DNA of 41,674 nt from Clostridia bacterium (GCA_017416855.1 JAFQAZ010000022.1:1-41674); one strand, 5' to 3'. Shown: positions 8,900-16,929, counted from the first letter of the stretch. Notes: a model not told the origin generated them from the sequence alone. Numbers and translations are program-made.

Positions 8900-8928
8900 A
8901 GTATACCACAAGTTTATGGCATTGTCAA
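8900..8928 (-). promoter_or_regulatory. Promoter of rplJ-rplL
   Basis: Minus-strand TTGACA (8928-8923), 17-nt spacer, TATACT (8905-8900). It lies immediately after the rplA stop, so rplJL has its own start in addition to possible read-through from rplA. Confidence 0.9.
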
Positions 8929-8935
8929 GCAAAAA

Positions 8936-9631
8936 TTAGTCAAGAACTTTTGCCTGAGAAATTTTGATACCGGGGCCCATTGTGGATGCAACAGCACAGC
9001 TCTTAATGTACTGACCTTTTGCAGCAGCAGGCTTTGCTTTAACAATTGCATCTAACAGAGCAGTGAAGTTTTCCTTCAGCTTTTCAGGACCAAAAGATAC
9101 CTTACCGATGGGGCAGTGAATGATATTGGTCTTATCCAGACGATACTCAATTTTACCGGATTTGATTTCAGCAATTGCCTTAGCAACATCCATGGTAACG
9201 GTACCTGCTTTGGGGCTGGGCATTAAGCCTTTAGGACCTAACACTTTACCCAAACGACCAACAACACCCATCATATCCGGTGTTGCAACAACAACGTCAT
9301 AATCAAACCAGTTGTCGTTCTGAATTCTGGGGATCAGCTCATCGCCGCCGAAGAAATCAGCGCCTGCAGCTTCAGCCTCAGCTAACTTATCGCCTTTAGC
9401 GAATACTAATACGCGAGCAACCTTACCAGTACCGTGGGGCAGAACAATTGCACCACGAACCTGCTGGTCTGCGTGTCTTGAGTCAACACCCAGCTTAATG
9501 TGAACTTCAACAGTTTCATCAAACTTAGCTTTAGCGGTCTTGGTAACCAGCTCCATAGCTTCGCTGGGATCATATAAATTGGTTCTGTCAACCAATTTTG
9601 CACTATCTTGATACTTTTTGCCTCTGAACAT
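8936..9631 (-). CDS. rplA: 50S ribosomal protein L1
   Basis: A 231-residue L1-stalk protein that contacts E-site tRNA and represses its own operon. The family signature around [24 protein letters not shown] is present, and length is normal. ATG at 9631 follows AGGAGG. It follows rplK by 58 nt. That gap contains a GTGGGAG...ACCAC structure (9648-9675), similar to one ahead of rplK. Confidence 0.97.
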   Translation of the reverse strand: MFRGKKYQDSAKLVDRTNLYDPSEAMELVTKTAKAKFDETVEVHIKLGVDSRHADQQVRGAIVLPHGTGKVARVLVFAKGDKLAEAEAAGADFFGGDELIPRIQNDNWFDYDVVVATPDMMGVVGRLGKVLGPKGLMPSPKAGTVTMDVAKAIAEIKSGKIEYRLDKTNIIHCPIGKVSFGPEKLKENFTALLDAIVKAKPAAAKGQYIKSCAVASTMGPGIKISQAKVLD

Positions 9632-9647
9632 TATGTTTCCTCCTTTT

Positions 9648-9675
9648 GTGGTCTTGCAAGCTTTCGCTCTCCCAC
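9648..9675 (-). promoter_or_regulatory. Candidate L1-binding leader motif before rplA
   Basis: On the minus strand GTGGGAGA opens and ACCAC closes a short element. GTGG (9675-9672) pairs with CCAC (9651-9648) around an inner stem GCGAAAGCTTGC, with an unpaired GAGA side. The same layout recurs ahead of rplK at 10143-10174. L1 is known to repress its operon by binding an mRNA mimic of its rRNA site, so this is the expected type of target; the assignment is inference. Confidence 0.5.
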
Positions 9676-9689
9676 TTATTCAATCGAAA

Positions 9690-10115
9690 TTAATCCTCAA
9701 CAACAATTCCCATACTTCTGGCTGTACCAGCGATCATACTCATAGCAGCTTCAACGCTTGCAGCGTTTAAGTCAGGCATTTTCTGTTCGGCAATCTGGCG
9801 AACAACATCTTTAGATACGGTTGCAACCTTAGTTTTGTTGGGAACACCGGATCCACTTTCGATCTTTGCGGCTTTTTTAAGCAGCACAGCCGCCGGCGGA
9901 GTCTTGGTGATGAACGAAAAAGATCTGTCTGCATAAACAGTAATAACAACCGGGATGATTAAGCCGGCGTCTTTAGCAGTCTTTTCGTTGAATTCCTTTG
10001 TGAACTGCACGATGTTAACACCATGCTGACCCAGAGCAGGGCCTACAGGCGGAGCCGGGGTTGCTTTACCAGCCGGAATCTGCAGTTTGATGTAACCTGT
10101 GATTTTTTGAGCCAT
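9690..10115 (-). CDS. rplK: 50S ribosomal protein L11
   Basis: A 141-residue protein of the GTPase-associated centre, exactly the usual bacterial length. The N-terminal domain with [26 protein letters not shown] (residues 9-34) and the C-terminal rRNA-binding domain ([26 protein letters not shown]) are complete. ATG at 10115 follows GAGGAGG. It sits between nusG and rplA in the conserved order. Confidence 0.98.
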   Translation of the reverse strand: MAQKITGYIKLQIPAGKATPAPPVGPALGQHGVNIVQFTKEFNEKTAKDAGLIIPVVITVYADRSFSFITKTPPAAVLLKKAAKIESGSGVPNKTKVATVSKDVVRQIAEQKMPDLNAASVEAAMSMIAGTARSMGIVVED

Positions 10116-10142
10116 TGTAAAAGTTCCTCCTCATTAAAAGAT

Positions 10143-10197
10143 GTGGTTTTGGCGAACACTTTGTGTTCTCCCACCCAAGAAAGTGGCAATGCCACTT
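10143..10197 (-). promoter_or_regulatory. Hairpins and candidate L1 site between nusG and rplK
   Basis: Reading the minus strand from nusG, a perfect 7-bp hairpin AAGTGGC-ATT-GCCACTT (10197-10181) comes first. Next is GTGGGAGA, a hairpin AACAC-AAA-GTGTT, and AACCAC (10174-10143). No T run follows the hairpins, so they do not look like a terminator. The second element shares its frame with the one before rplA. Confidence 0.5.
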
Positions 10198-10220
10198 AAA
10201 ATAAAGCCAAAAGGCCATAT

Positions 10221-10742
10221 TTACTGTAATACTTCAATTTGTGAAAAGTCAAGTTCAACGGGTGTTTCTCTGCCAAACATAGACACAATCACGCGCACAG
10301 ACTGTTTTTCCAGATTAATTTCATCCACTGTACCAACAAAGTCAGCCAAAGGACCTTCGCAAACACGTACACTAGAGCCAACCTCAAAGTTAACAGAAAC
10401 AACCTTGCGTTCGATACCCATAGAGTATACTTCTTCATCTGTCAAAGGAACAGGTTTGGATCCCGGTCCGACAAACCCGGTAACACCACGGGTATTGCGG
10501 ATAACATACCAACTGTCATCTGTCATGATCATTTTAACCATAACATAGCCGGGGAAAACCTTACGCTGCACAACCTTCTGTTCTTCGCCTTTGGCCTCAA
10601 CAACTTCTTCCATAGGCACTTTAATATCCAGAATCAAATCATGCAGGTTCCGGTTCTCGACAGATTTTTCTATATTAGCCTGTACTTTTTTTTCATAACC
10701 GGAAAAGGTATGAATAACATACCATCTTGCTTCGTCAGCCAT
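10221..10742 (-). CDS. nusG: Transcription termination/antitermination protein NusG
   Basis: A 173-residue elongation factor that binds RNA polymerase through its NGN domain (about 1-115: WYVIHTFSGYEKKVQANIE, FPGYVMVKM) and Rho or ribosomal S10 through the KOW domain (about 120-173: VGSSVRVCEGPLADFVGTVDEI). Size and domain order are standard. It lies between secE and rplK, the conserved arrangement in Bacillota. Confidence 0.98.
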   Translation of the reverse strand: MADEARWYVIHTFSGYEKKVQANIEKSVENRNLHDLILDIKVPMEEVVEAKGEEQKVVQRKVFPGYVMVKMIMTDDSWYVIRNTRGVTGFVGPGSKPVPLTDEEVYSMGIERKVVSVNFEVGSSVRVCEGPLADFVGTVDEINLEKQSVRVIVSMFGRETPVELDFSQIEVLQ

Positions 10743-10803
10743 ATCATCTAAGAAGCAGCACTGCTTCTTTTGCCTCCTTCTTTAGAGTCCTCCGCATCAG
10801 GTA

Positions 10804-11025
10804 CTACTTAAGCAGGGTACCATTATATAAGAAAGTAAAGCCTAAATCCAGCAATGCAATAAATGCACCTAACAGAATCAGCGCCATAAGAACTACACCG
10901 GTGTTGGTGCGGACTTGCTTCCAGCTAGGCCATGAAACCTTCTTTAATTCAGATTTAAGTTCGCGGAAATAACCGGCGACTGCTTTAGCCGCTCTAACGA
11001 AGATATTGGGTTTGTTCGCGCTCAT
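10804..11025 (-). CDS. secE: Preprotein translocase subunit SecE
   Basis: A 73-residue single-pass membrane protein that clamps SecY. It has the amphipathic helix with FRELKSELKKVSWPSWKQV and one C-terminal transmembrane helix (TGVVLMALILLGAFIALLDLGF). The ATG at 11025 follows GGAGAG; longer in-frame starts upstream lack a ribosome site. It sits 61 nt before nusG. No tRNA-Trp gene is found between rpmG and secE. Confidence 0.95.
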   Translation of the reverse strand: MSANKPNIFVRAAKAVAGYFRELKSELKKVSWPSWKQVRTNTGVVLMALILLGAFIALLDLGFTFLYNGTLLK

Positions 11026-11107
11026 AATACTCTCCATTCCGCCGCCATGCACGGCGCATATTCTCACCCATTCTGTCTGCATGGCAAAAGATGACAGAAA
11101 AAGGTGC

Positions 11108-11141
11108 ACAAAATAATTCGCCTATGGCTGAATTATTTTGT
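11108..11141 (-). terminator. AT-rich hairpin over the rpmG stop codon
   Basis: A perfect 12-bp stem (11130-11141 with 11108-11119, core GAATTATTTTGT) with a 10-nt loop overlaps the rpmG stop codon. On the minus strand it is followed by GCACCTTTTTCT. It may act as a partial terminator or processing site that sets the rpmG to secE-nusG ratio. Confidence 0.5.
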
Positions 11142-11282
11142 TTCCTTATGAGTGGTATGCTTTTTGCAGAATCTGCAATACTTGTTCATTTCCAGTCTGT
11201 CCGGATCGTTTTTCTTGTTCTTCATTGTATCATAGTTACGTTGTTTACATTCAGAACATGCCAATGTAATTTTAGTTCTCAT
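11133..11282 (-). CDS. rpmG: 50S ribosomal protein L33
   Basis: A 49-residue L33 of the zinc-binding (C+) type: two CxxC pairs are visible, [11 protein letters not shown] and [14 protein letters not shown] at 11282 follows GGGAGGG; a longer frame upstream has no ribosome site and runs through the promoter region. First gene of the rpmG-secE-nusG-rplKA transcript. Confidence 0.97.
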   Translation of the reverse strand: MRTKITLACSECKQRNYDTMKNKKNDPDRLEMNKYCRFCKKHTTHKETK

Positions 11283-11355
11283 CAGGTTTCCCTCCCAGTC
11301 TAAATTCCTTTTTTTGCACAACAAAAAAAAGACCTTTTTAAAATAGGCACATCTT

Positions 11356-11384
11356 AATATATCATAACTTTTCCTATTCGTCAA
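11356..11384 (-). promoter_or_regulatory. Promoter of rpmG-secE-nusG-rplK-rplA
   Basis: Minus-strand TTGACG (11384-11379), 17-nt spacer, TATATT (11361-11356). About 70 nt of leader follows before rpmG. Confidence 0.88.
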
Positions 11385-11517
11385 GAGAAATTTTCTAATT
11401 TTTTGTATTTTTTTTAATCTTAGCTTCTTCTTCCTTATTTATTAGTACAAAAAGGTTTTCTTTTTTTCCTTTCTGTGATACAATATATTGCATCTACTAT
11501 TTAAAGGAGCTTATCAA

Positions 11518-13692
11518 ATGTCTAAGATATTAGTTTTAGCTGAAAAACCCTCCGTGGGAAAAGAGCTTGCCCGGGTTTTGGGTTGTCGCAAATTTGCCGA
11601 AGGGGCAATTCATGGTGACCGGTATATCGTCACCTGGGCACTGGGGCACCTGGTCACTCTGGCCACCCCGGAGCATTACGGTAAAGAATATAAAAGCTGG
11701 CGATTGGAAACTTTGCCTATGCTGCCCGATAAAATGGCCTTGGAAGTAATTCCCGCCACCAAAAAACAATACGCCGTTGTCCGCAGTCTGTTAAAAAGCG
11801 AAGAGGTCTCTTCCTTAATAATAGCAACCGATGCCGGACGGGAAGGTGAACTGGTTGCCCGTTGGATTATTCAGAAAGCAGGCTTTAAAAAGCCCATTCA
11901 GCGTTTGTGGATTTCCTCGCAGACTGATAAAGCCATCCGGGAAGGCTTCCAGAATTTAAAAGACGGTAAAGACTACGAAAACTTATACCACTCTGCTCAA
12001 GCACGCGCCGAAGCCGATTGGCTGGTAGGGCTGAATGTAACCCGTGCCTTAACCTGTAAATATAACGCTCAGCTTTCTGCCGGCCGTGTGCAAACCCCCA
12101 CTTTGGCAATGATTGTAGAACGGGAAAATGCCATCCGAAAGTTTACAGCCAAAGAATATTTTAATGTAAAAGCTGATTTAGGGACTTTCACCGTAACCTA
12201 CCGCGACAAAAATAACCAAACCGCTATCTTCGATCGTCAAACCGCTGAGACTATTGCTACAGCTATTAAAAATAAAACTTTTACCCTTTCATCTTTAACC
12301 AAAACCAATAAAAAGACTCCACCTCCGGCACTATATGATTTAACAGAACTGCAACGTGATGCCAATAAACAATACGGTTTTTCTCCCAAACAAACCCTGT
12401 CTGTAATGCAGTCATTATATGAACGGCACAAAGCCCTCACCTATCCTCGTACCGACTCACGTTACCTGACGGATGATATTGTGCCTACCTTATATGACAG
12501 AGTCCGTGCTGTATCTTTTGGTGACTTTACACCCACTGCCGGTGCCATTTTAAAAGAAAAACGCACAATTGCTAAAAGTTGTGTAAACAATGCAAAGGTG
12601 ACAGACCATCACGCCATTATCCCCACTGAGCAAGGTGTGAACTATTTAAACCTTTCTGATGACGAAAAGAAAATTTACCGCATGGTCATCCTGCGGTTTT
12701 TAACCTGTTTCTTTGAGGCCTATGAATATTGCTCTATTAAAGCATCCTTAAACTGCGGTGATTATGATTTTACCGCTCAGGGGCGGGAAATTATCAACAA
12801 AGGATGGAAAAAAGTGTATGATGTAGCAGACGAAGAAGAGGAAGAAGAACAAACACTTCCCTCTTTAAAAGAAGGTATGACCTTCCCCTGCCAATCTGTC
12901 CTCATCAAAAGTGGAAAAACCACCCCGCCGGCACGGTATACAGAGGCTACTCTCCTTTCGGCCATGGAAAACCCCGGTGCCTTCATCGAAGATAAAAAAA
13001 TGCGTGAATTTATCGGTAGTGGTTTAGGCACACCGGCAACCCGTGCCGACATTATCGAAAAATTGTTTTCTTCCTTTTATATTGAAAAATCCGGCAAAAG
13101 TATTGTCCCCACAGCTAAAGGCATACAGTTGATTGATCTGGTTCCTTCTGATTTAAAAGAGCCCCTGCTCACCGCCAAATGGGAACAAAATTTAGAAGCG
13201 ATCAGCAAAGGCAACGCTGCTAAAAAAGAATTCATTAAAGAAATCCGTGGATATACCCAGTCCTTGGTAAAAACCGTAGTAGCTGAGGATAAAAAATATA
13301 AGCACGATAATATGACCACCACTCCCTGCCCTGTTTGCGGCAAAATGCTTCTTTCGGTCAACGGAAAAAAAGGCAAAATGCTGGTCTGTCAGGACAGAGA
13401 ATGCAGTTATCGTCAGAATGTGAGCCTGAAAACCGGTGTACGTTGCCCCAACTGTCACAAAACCATGGAATTATTTGGTGAGGGCGATAAACGGATTTAC
13501 ATTTGTCCCTGCGGCTACCGGGAAAAACTGGCTGCATTCCAGAAGCGCAAGGAAAGTGATGGTTCAGGGGCCTCCAAACACTATGTTCAAAGCTATTTAA
13601 AAAATCAGAAAAAGCAAGAACCAAAAGAAGAAAAAACAGCGATGCAACTGGCCTTTGAAAAAGCTATGGCAGAGAAAAACAAAAAGAAATAA
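11518..13692 (+). CDS. topB: DNA topoisomerase III (type IA)
   Basis: A 724-residue type IA topoisomerase that decatenates or relaxes negatively supercoiled DNA. The Toprim domain is at 1-145 (LAEKPSVGKEL; TDAGREGELVARWI with acidic metal ligands), followed by QLSAGRVQTPTLAMI. The catalytic tyrosine is about Y309 in TYPRTDSRYL. The C-terminus carries zinc-ribbon cysteines (CPVCGK, CPNCHK, CPCGY, about 600-665) and a lysine-rich tail. ATG at 11518 follows AAAGGAG; an earlier in-frame ATG at 11488 has no site. A TACAAT -10 lies at 11479-11484 with a poor -35. Confidence 0.95.
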   Translation: MSKILVLAEKPSVGKELARVLGCRKFAEGAIHGDRYIVTWALGHLVTLATPEHYGKEYKSWRLETLPMLPDKMALEVIPATKKQYAVVRSLLKSEEVSSLIIATDAGREGELVARWIIQKAGFKKPIQRLWISSQTDKAIREGFQNLKDGKDYENLYHSAQARAEADWLVGLNVTRALTCKYNAQLSAGRVQTPTLAMIVERENAIRKFTAKEYFNVKADLGTFTVTYRDKNNQTAIFDRQTAETIATAIKNKTFTLSSLTKTNKKTPPPALYDLTELQRDANKQYGFSPKQTLSVMQSLYERHKALTYPRTDSRYLTDDIVPTLYDRVRAVSFGDFTPTAGAILKEKRTIAKSCVNNAKVTDHHAIIPTEQGVNYLNLSDDEKKIYRMVILRFLTCFFEAYEYCSIKASLNCGDYDFTAQGREIINKGWKKVYDVADEEEEEEQTLPSLKEGMTFPCQSVLIKSGKTTPPARYTEATLLSAMENPGAFIEDKKMREFIGSGLGTPATRADIIEKLFSSFYIEKSGKSIVPTAKGIQLIDLVPSDLKEPLLTAKWEQNLEAISKGNAAKKEFIKEIRGYTQSLVKTVVAEDKKYKHDNMTTTPCPVCGKMLLSVNGKKGKMLVCQDRECSYRQNVSLKTGVRCPNCHKTMELFGEGDKRIYICPCGYREKLAAFQKRKESDGSGASKHYVQSYLKNQKKQEPKEEKTAMQLAFEKAMAEKNKKK

Positions 13693-13735
13693 AACTATAA
13701 TGTTTATAAAAATATATTCCTTTCTTCAAAATATA

Positions 13736-13764
13736 TTGCTTTTTTCAGATTCTTAGGGTACAAT
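13736..13764 (+). promoter_or_regulatory. Promoter of the leader ORF-mgtE transcript
   Basis: TTGCTT (13736-13741), 17-nt spacer, TACAAT (13759-13764). The start point should be near 13771, giving a leader of about 130 nt before mgtE. Confidence 0.75.
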
Positions 13765-13799
13765 AATAAAATAGAAATTATAACAAGGAGGCGAACACA

Positions 13800-13871
13800 A
13801 TGGATACAGTTCCCGGGCGATGGACTGAACAATTACATAATACCCAAGGGGAACGTGTCTTTTTCGCCTGA
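13800..13871 (+). CDS. 23-codon leader ORF upstream of mgtE
   Basis: An ATG placed 8 nt after a perfect AAGGAGG (13785-13791) opens a 23-residue peptide beginning MDTVPGRWTEQ and ending ERVFFA, with a TGA stop at 13869-13871. Its ribosome site is the strongest in the transcript, stronger than that of mgtE. The ORF covers two of the helix arms described for the leader. Its stop lies 5 nt before an ATG (13877) in frame with mgtE, which allows termination-reinitiation. I do not recognise the peptide; a regulatory role is inferred from position only. Confidence 0.6.
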   Translation: MDTVPGRWTEQLHNTQGERVFFA

Positions 13872-13953
13872 TTCTTATGCGTTCCCCGGAAAGGAACGCT
13901 ATGGAGGAAACAAAAGTAATGGAGGAAACGCTCCGCGATACCGTGGAGCGTTC
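13809..13953 (+). promoter_or_regulatory. mgtE leader with competing helices
   Basis: Six short arms can pair in alternative ways. A GTTCCC (13809-13814), B GGGGAACG (13848-13855), C GCGTTCCCC (13879-13887), D GGAACGCT (13893-13900), E AACGCTCC (13927-13934), F GGAGCGTTC (13945-13953). A:B, C:D and E:F form one set; B:C (8 bp) and D:F (7 bp) form the other. A and B lie inside the leader ORF. C:D abuts the mgtE start, and D:F would enclose its start codons and GGAGG. No M-box consensus is recognisable. Confidence 0.55.
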
Positions 13954-15268
13954 TCTGCAGGAAAACCGGTATGCAGACATCCGTATGCTACTGCTGGACA
14001 TGAACTATGTAGATATAGAAGTTCTGTTATCTGAACTACAGCCGGATAAAATGCTGCGAATATTTCGTATGCTCCCGAAAGAAACAGCCGCAGAAGTCTT
14101 CACAGAGATGGATAGTGATATGCAGCAGTATATCATTGAGTCCATCACCGATTCTGAAGTTGTTCGCATTATGGATGAGTTGTTTATGGATGATACCGTA
14201 GACTTTCTGGAAGAAATGCCTGCCAATGTGGTCAAGCGTGTATTAAAAAGCACCGATGAAGCCACCCGCAAAACCATAAACCAACTGCTGCAATATCCCG
14301 ATGATAGCGCCGGTAGTCTTATGACCACCGAGTTTGTGGATTTAAAGAAAGAAATGACCGTTAAAGAGGCATTAGAGCACATCCGCAAAACCGGTGTAGA
14401 CAAAGAAACCATTAACAACTGTTATGTGGTGAGCCCCCAGCGAAAGTTGGAGGGTACGGTATCCATCCGCACCCTGATTTTAAGTCAGCCGGATGCCACG
14501 ATGGAAGAACTGATGGATACCAACATCAAATACATTAACACCTTAGATGACCAGGAGCGCTCTGCCTACCTTTTCCGGAAATATGACCTTTTGTCTATGC
14601 CGGTGGTGGACCGTGAGCAACGTTTAGTGGGCATTATCACCATTGATGACATTGTGGACGTTATTGAACAGGAAAATACTGAAGACTTCCACAAAATGGC
14701 AGCGATGACCCCTTCTGAAATTCCTTACCTGAAGACCGGTGTATTCACATTGGCCAAAAACCGTGTGACATGGCTTTTGGTGCTGATGATTTCAGCCACT
14801 TTTACAGGCTTTATCATCCGTAGTTTCGAAGGAACCTTAAGCCAGGTGGCCTCTCTCACAGCTTATATGCCTATGCTGATGGGCACAGCTGGCAACGCTG
14901 GTGCACAGTCTTCTACTATGATTATCCGAAGTCTTGCTTTAAAGGAACTCGGGTTTTCAGATATATTGAAGGTTATGTGGAAAGAGCTCCGTGTCGGCGC
15001 TGCAACAGCTTTTTTACTGGCCGTGGTGAATTTTATCCGCATCATGATTTTCGACAGTGTCACTATCCCCATTGCCCTGGCTGTTTGCCTGAGCTTATTC
15101 TGCATTGTCTGCCTTGCTAAGGTTATCGGCGGTATGTTACCGGTGCTGGCAGATAAAATCCATGTAGACCCTGTCTTAATGGCAAGCCCCATCATCACCA
15201 CCATTTTAGATGCATTATCTTTGTTTATTTATTTCCGCTTTGCCACAAGCATTTTAGGTATTGCATAA
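13901..15268 (+). CDS. mgtE: Magnesium transporter MgtE
   Basis: A Mg2+ channel of about 455 residues. The cytosolic N domain of helical repeats (about 1-125) and two CBS domains (about 130-250: MTTEFVDLKKEMTVKEALEHI; DLLSMPVVDREQRLVGIITIDD) sense Mg2+ in known homologues. The C-terminal pore domain has five hydrophobic helices (about 275-455), with GTAGNAGAQSST in the conserved position. Three in-frame ATGs compete: 13877, 13901 and 13919. 13919 has GGAGG (13903-13907) upstream, and 13877 could be reached by reinitiation from the leader ORF. I list 13901 as the middle choice; the start is uncertain. Confidence 0.93.
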   Translation: MEETKVMEETLRDTVERSLQENRYADIRMLLLDMNYVDIEVLLSELQPDKMLRIFRMLPKETAAEVFTEMDSDMQQYIIESITDSEVVRIMDELFMDDTVDFLEEMPANVVKRVLKSTDEATRKTINQLLQYPDDSAGSLMTTEFVDLKKEMTVKEALEHIRKTGVDKETINNCYVVSPQRKLEGTVSIRTLILSQPDATMEELMDTNIKYINTLDDQERSAYLFRKYDLLSMPVVDREQRLVGIITIDDIVDVIEQENTEDFHKMAAMTPSEIPYLKTGVFTLAKNRVTWLLVLMISATFTGFIIRSFEGTLSQVASLTAYMPMLMGTAGNAGAQSSTMIIRSLALKELGFSDILKVMWKELRVGAATAFLLAVVNFIRIMIFDSVTIPIALAVCLSLFCIVCLAKVIGGMLPVLADKIHVDPVLMASPIITTILDALSLFIYFRFATSILGIA

Positions 15269-15314
15269 ACAACATAAGGATATACTAATATAAATATCGA
15301 CAGGAGGAAAAACA

Positions 15315-16010
15315 ATGCCTTTTTTTTATTACGATTCCTACTATTTAATATTGGTTATCCCCGCACTATTGATTGCCACATTTGCGCAAATGAAGGTACA
15401 AAGCACCTTTAAAAAATACGCTGGTGTTATGAGCCGTCAAAACAGAACTGCCGCAGAGGTCACCCGCCAGATTTTAAACCAGAACGGGTTGCATAATGTT
15501 GCCATTGAACGGATCAGCGGCAATTTAACCGATCATTATGATCCCAAGTCAAATGTCATTCGCTTGTCTGACTCTGTGCACGACAGCACATCTGTGGCTT
15601 CCATCGGCGTAGCCGCACATGAGGCCGGACACGCTGTACAGCACGCCACCGGTTATATGCCCATTAAGCTCAGAAACACCGTGCTTCCCATTGCAAACAT
15701 CGGCTCTTCGCTTGCATTTCCTTTGATTTTTCTGGGAATTGTACTGAGCTTCGAACCACTGATTTCCATAGGGATTTTACTGTTTTCAGCTCTGGTTTTA
15801 TTCCAGCTAGTAACGCTGCCGGTAGAATTCAACGCCAGCCGTCGGGCAATCAGAACCTTAGAATCCAATTGCATCTTAGAGGATGAAGAATTATCATCAG
15901 CCAAAAAAGTATTATCCGCCGCCGCTATGACCTATGTAGCCGCTGCCTTGGTTTCTGCGATGCAGCTTCTGCGTTTGATACTTCTTTCCAACAACCGGAG
16001 AAAACGTTAA
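15315..16010 (+). CDS. Membrane zinc metallopeptidase, YugP family
   Basis: A 231-residue neutral zinc metallopeptidase-2 family protein. An N-terminal transmembrane segment is followed by the zinc site HEAGH (His at about 102), two central transmembrane helices (about 130-172), and LPVEFNASRRA, which supplies the third ligand (Glu about 173). The C-terminus has another hydrophobic stretch. ATG follows AGGAGG. It lies 46 nt after mgtE without a terminator and may be cotranscribed. Substrates of this family are not established. Confidence 0.88.
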   Translation: MPFFYYDSYYLILVIPALLIATFAQMKVQSTFKKYAGVMSRQNRTAAEVTRQILNQNGLHNVAIERISGNLTDHYDPKSNVIRLSDSVHDSTSVASIGVAAHEAGHAVQHATGYMPIKLRNTVLPIANIGSSLAFPLIFLGIVLSFEPLISIGILLFSALVLFQLVTLPVEFNASRRAIRTLESNCILEDEELSSAKKVLSAAAMTYVAAALVSAMQLLRLILLSNNRRKR

Positions 16011-16043
16011 TTATTTTTATCATATATACAGGAGGCAATTAAA

Positions 16044-16778
16044 ATGAAAGCTATTGTTTTAGGAGCTGGCAAAGGTACCCGTTTACAGTCAGAAAAGTTC
16101 CAGATGCCCAAGGTTCTCCGTCAGGCCAACGGCCGTGCATTGATTGATTACGTGCTGGAACATATTGACTTTATTGAAAAAAAGGATACCGTTGTAGTCG
16201 TAGGCTACAAAAAAGAAGATGTCCGTGCCGCATTATCTTCTGAATATCTGTTTTCTGATCAGGATGAACAGTTAGGTACAGGTCACGCTGTCAACTGTGC
16301 CAGAGAGCATTTTGAAGATTATGACGGTGATGTATTGGTTCTCTATGGTGATATGCCTCTCTTATCCAAGGCTACATACAAAAAAATTGTGAAAACCCAT
16401 CACGATACCGGTGCTGACTGTACCGTTATGACCGCCATTGTGGATGATCCACTGCCCTATGGCCGTATCATCAAAGACGAAAACGGTCAGTTCATCGACA
16501 TTGTTGAAACCAAGGACTGCACACCGGAACAGCTGGCTGTTAAAGAACTGAACATCGGCATTTATGTGTTCCGTTCCAAAATGCTGTTCGATAACTTAAA
16601 GGAACTGAAAAACAACAATGCACAGGGTGAATATTACTTAACGGATGTGCCGAAGATTTTAAAACAAAAAGGCGCTAAAATTGTGACCTGCACTGTTCGT
16701 GATAACGCTGAAATTTACGGTGTGAATACCTTGGAAGATTTAGCTTACTGCGAAGCACAATTAAAAAAAGAAGAATAA
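16044..16778 (+). CDS. Sugar-phosphate nucleotidyltransferase, GlmU N-domain type
   Basis: A 244-residue Rossmann-like nucleotidyltransferase. LGAGKGTRLQSEKFQMPKVL matches the nucleotide/metal signature of GlmU-type UDP-GlcNAc pyrophosphorylases, followed by EQLGTGHAV, LYGDMPLL, YGRIIKDENG and NIGIYVF at the expected places. The C-terminal left-handed beta-helix acetyltransferase domain of bifunctional GlmU is absent, and a clean stop and terminator follow. It may supply UDP-GlcNAc, with acetylation elsewhere, or another UDP-sugar. ATG follows AGGAGG. Confidence 0.85.
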   Translation: MKAIVLGAGKGTRLQSEKFQMPKVLRQANGRALIDYVLEHIDFIEKKDTVVVVGYKKEDVRAALSSEYLFSDQDEQLGTGHAVNCAREHFEDYDGDVLVLYGDMPLLSKATYKKIVKTHHDTGADCTVMTAIVDDPLPYGRIIKDENGQFIDIVETKDCTPEQLAVKELNIGIYVFRSKMLFDNLKELKNNNAQGEYYLTDVPKILKQKGAKIVTCTVRDNAEIYGVNTLEDLAYCEAQLKKEE

Positions 16779-16785
16779 AGTATAT

Positions 16786-16810
16786 AGCTGTTGTGTCATA
16801 CACAACAGCT
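16786..16810 (+). terminator. Terminator after the nucleotidyltransferase
   Basis: AGCTGTTGTGT (16786-16796) pairs perfectly with ACACAACAGCT (16800-16810), with a 3-nt loop and then TTTTTCATCATTTTC. Confidence 0.92.
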
Positions 16811-16850
16811 TTTTCATCATTTTCATGTAAATAATGTCCGTTTTGTAAAC

Positions 16851-16894
16851 AAATGGCGAATTGCTTTGACAAATCGCCATTTTTCTTTTATAAT
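16851..16894 (+). promoter_or_regulatory. Consensus promoter with -35 inside an inverted repeat
   Basis: A fully consensus pair, TTGACA (16866-16871), 17-nt spacer and TATAAT (16889-16894), drives the unknown gene at 16930. The -35 sits in the loop of a perfect 9-bp inverted repeat, AAATGGCGA (16851-16859) and TCGCCATTT (16874-16882). That is a plausible operator arrangement. Confidence 0.8.
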
Positions 16895-16929
16895 TAAATA
16901 GAATTTTATATTCAGGCAGGAGGCTTATT

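Noticed and set aside
11026-11132. tRNA-Trp gene between rpmG and secE, as in many Bacillota
   Set aside because: No cloverleaf or T-arm motif is present; only an AT-rich hairpin is found.
13771-13900. M-box (Mg2+) riboswitch ahead of mgtE
   Set aside because: The leader is shorter than an M-box and no stretch matches its conserved core by eye. A covariance search would settle it.
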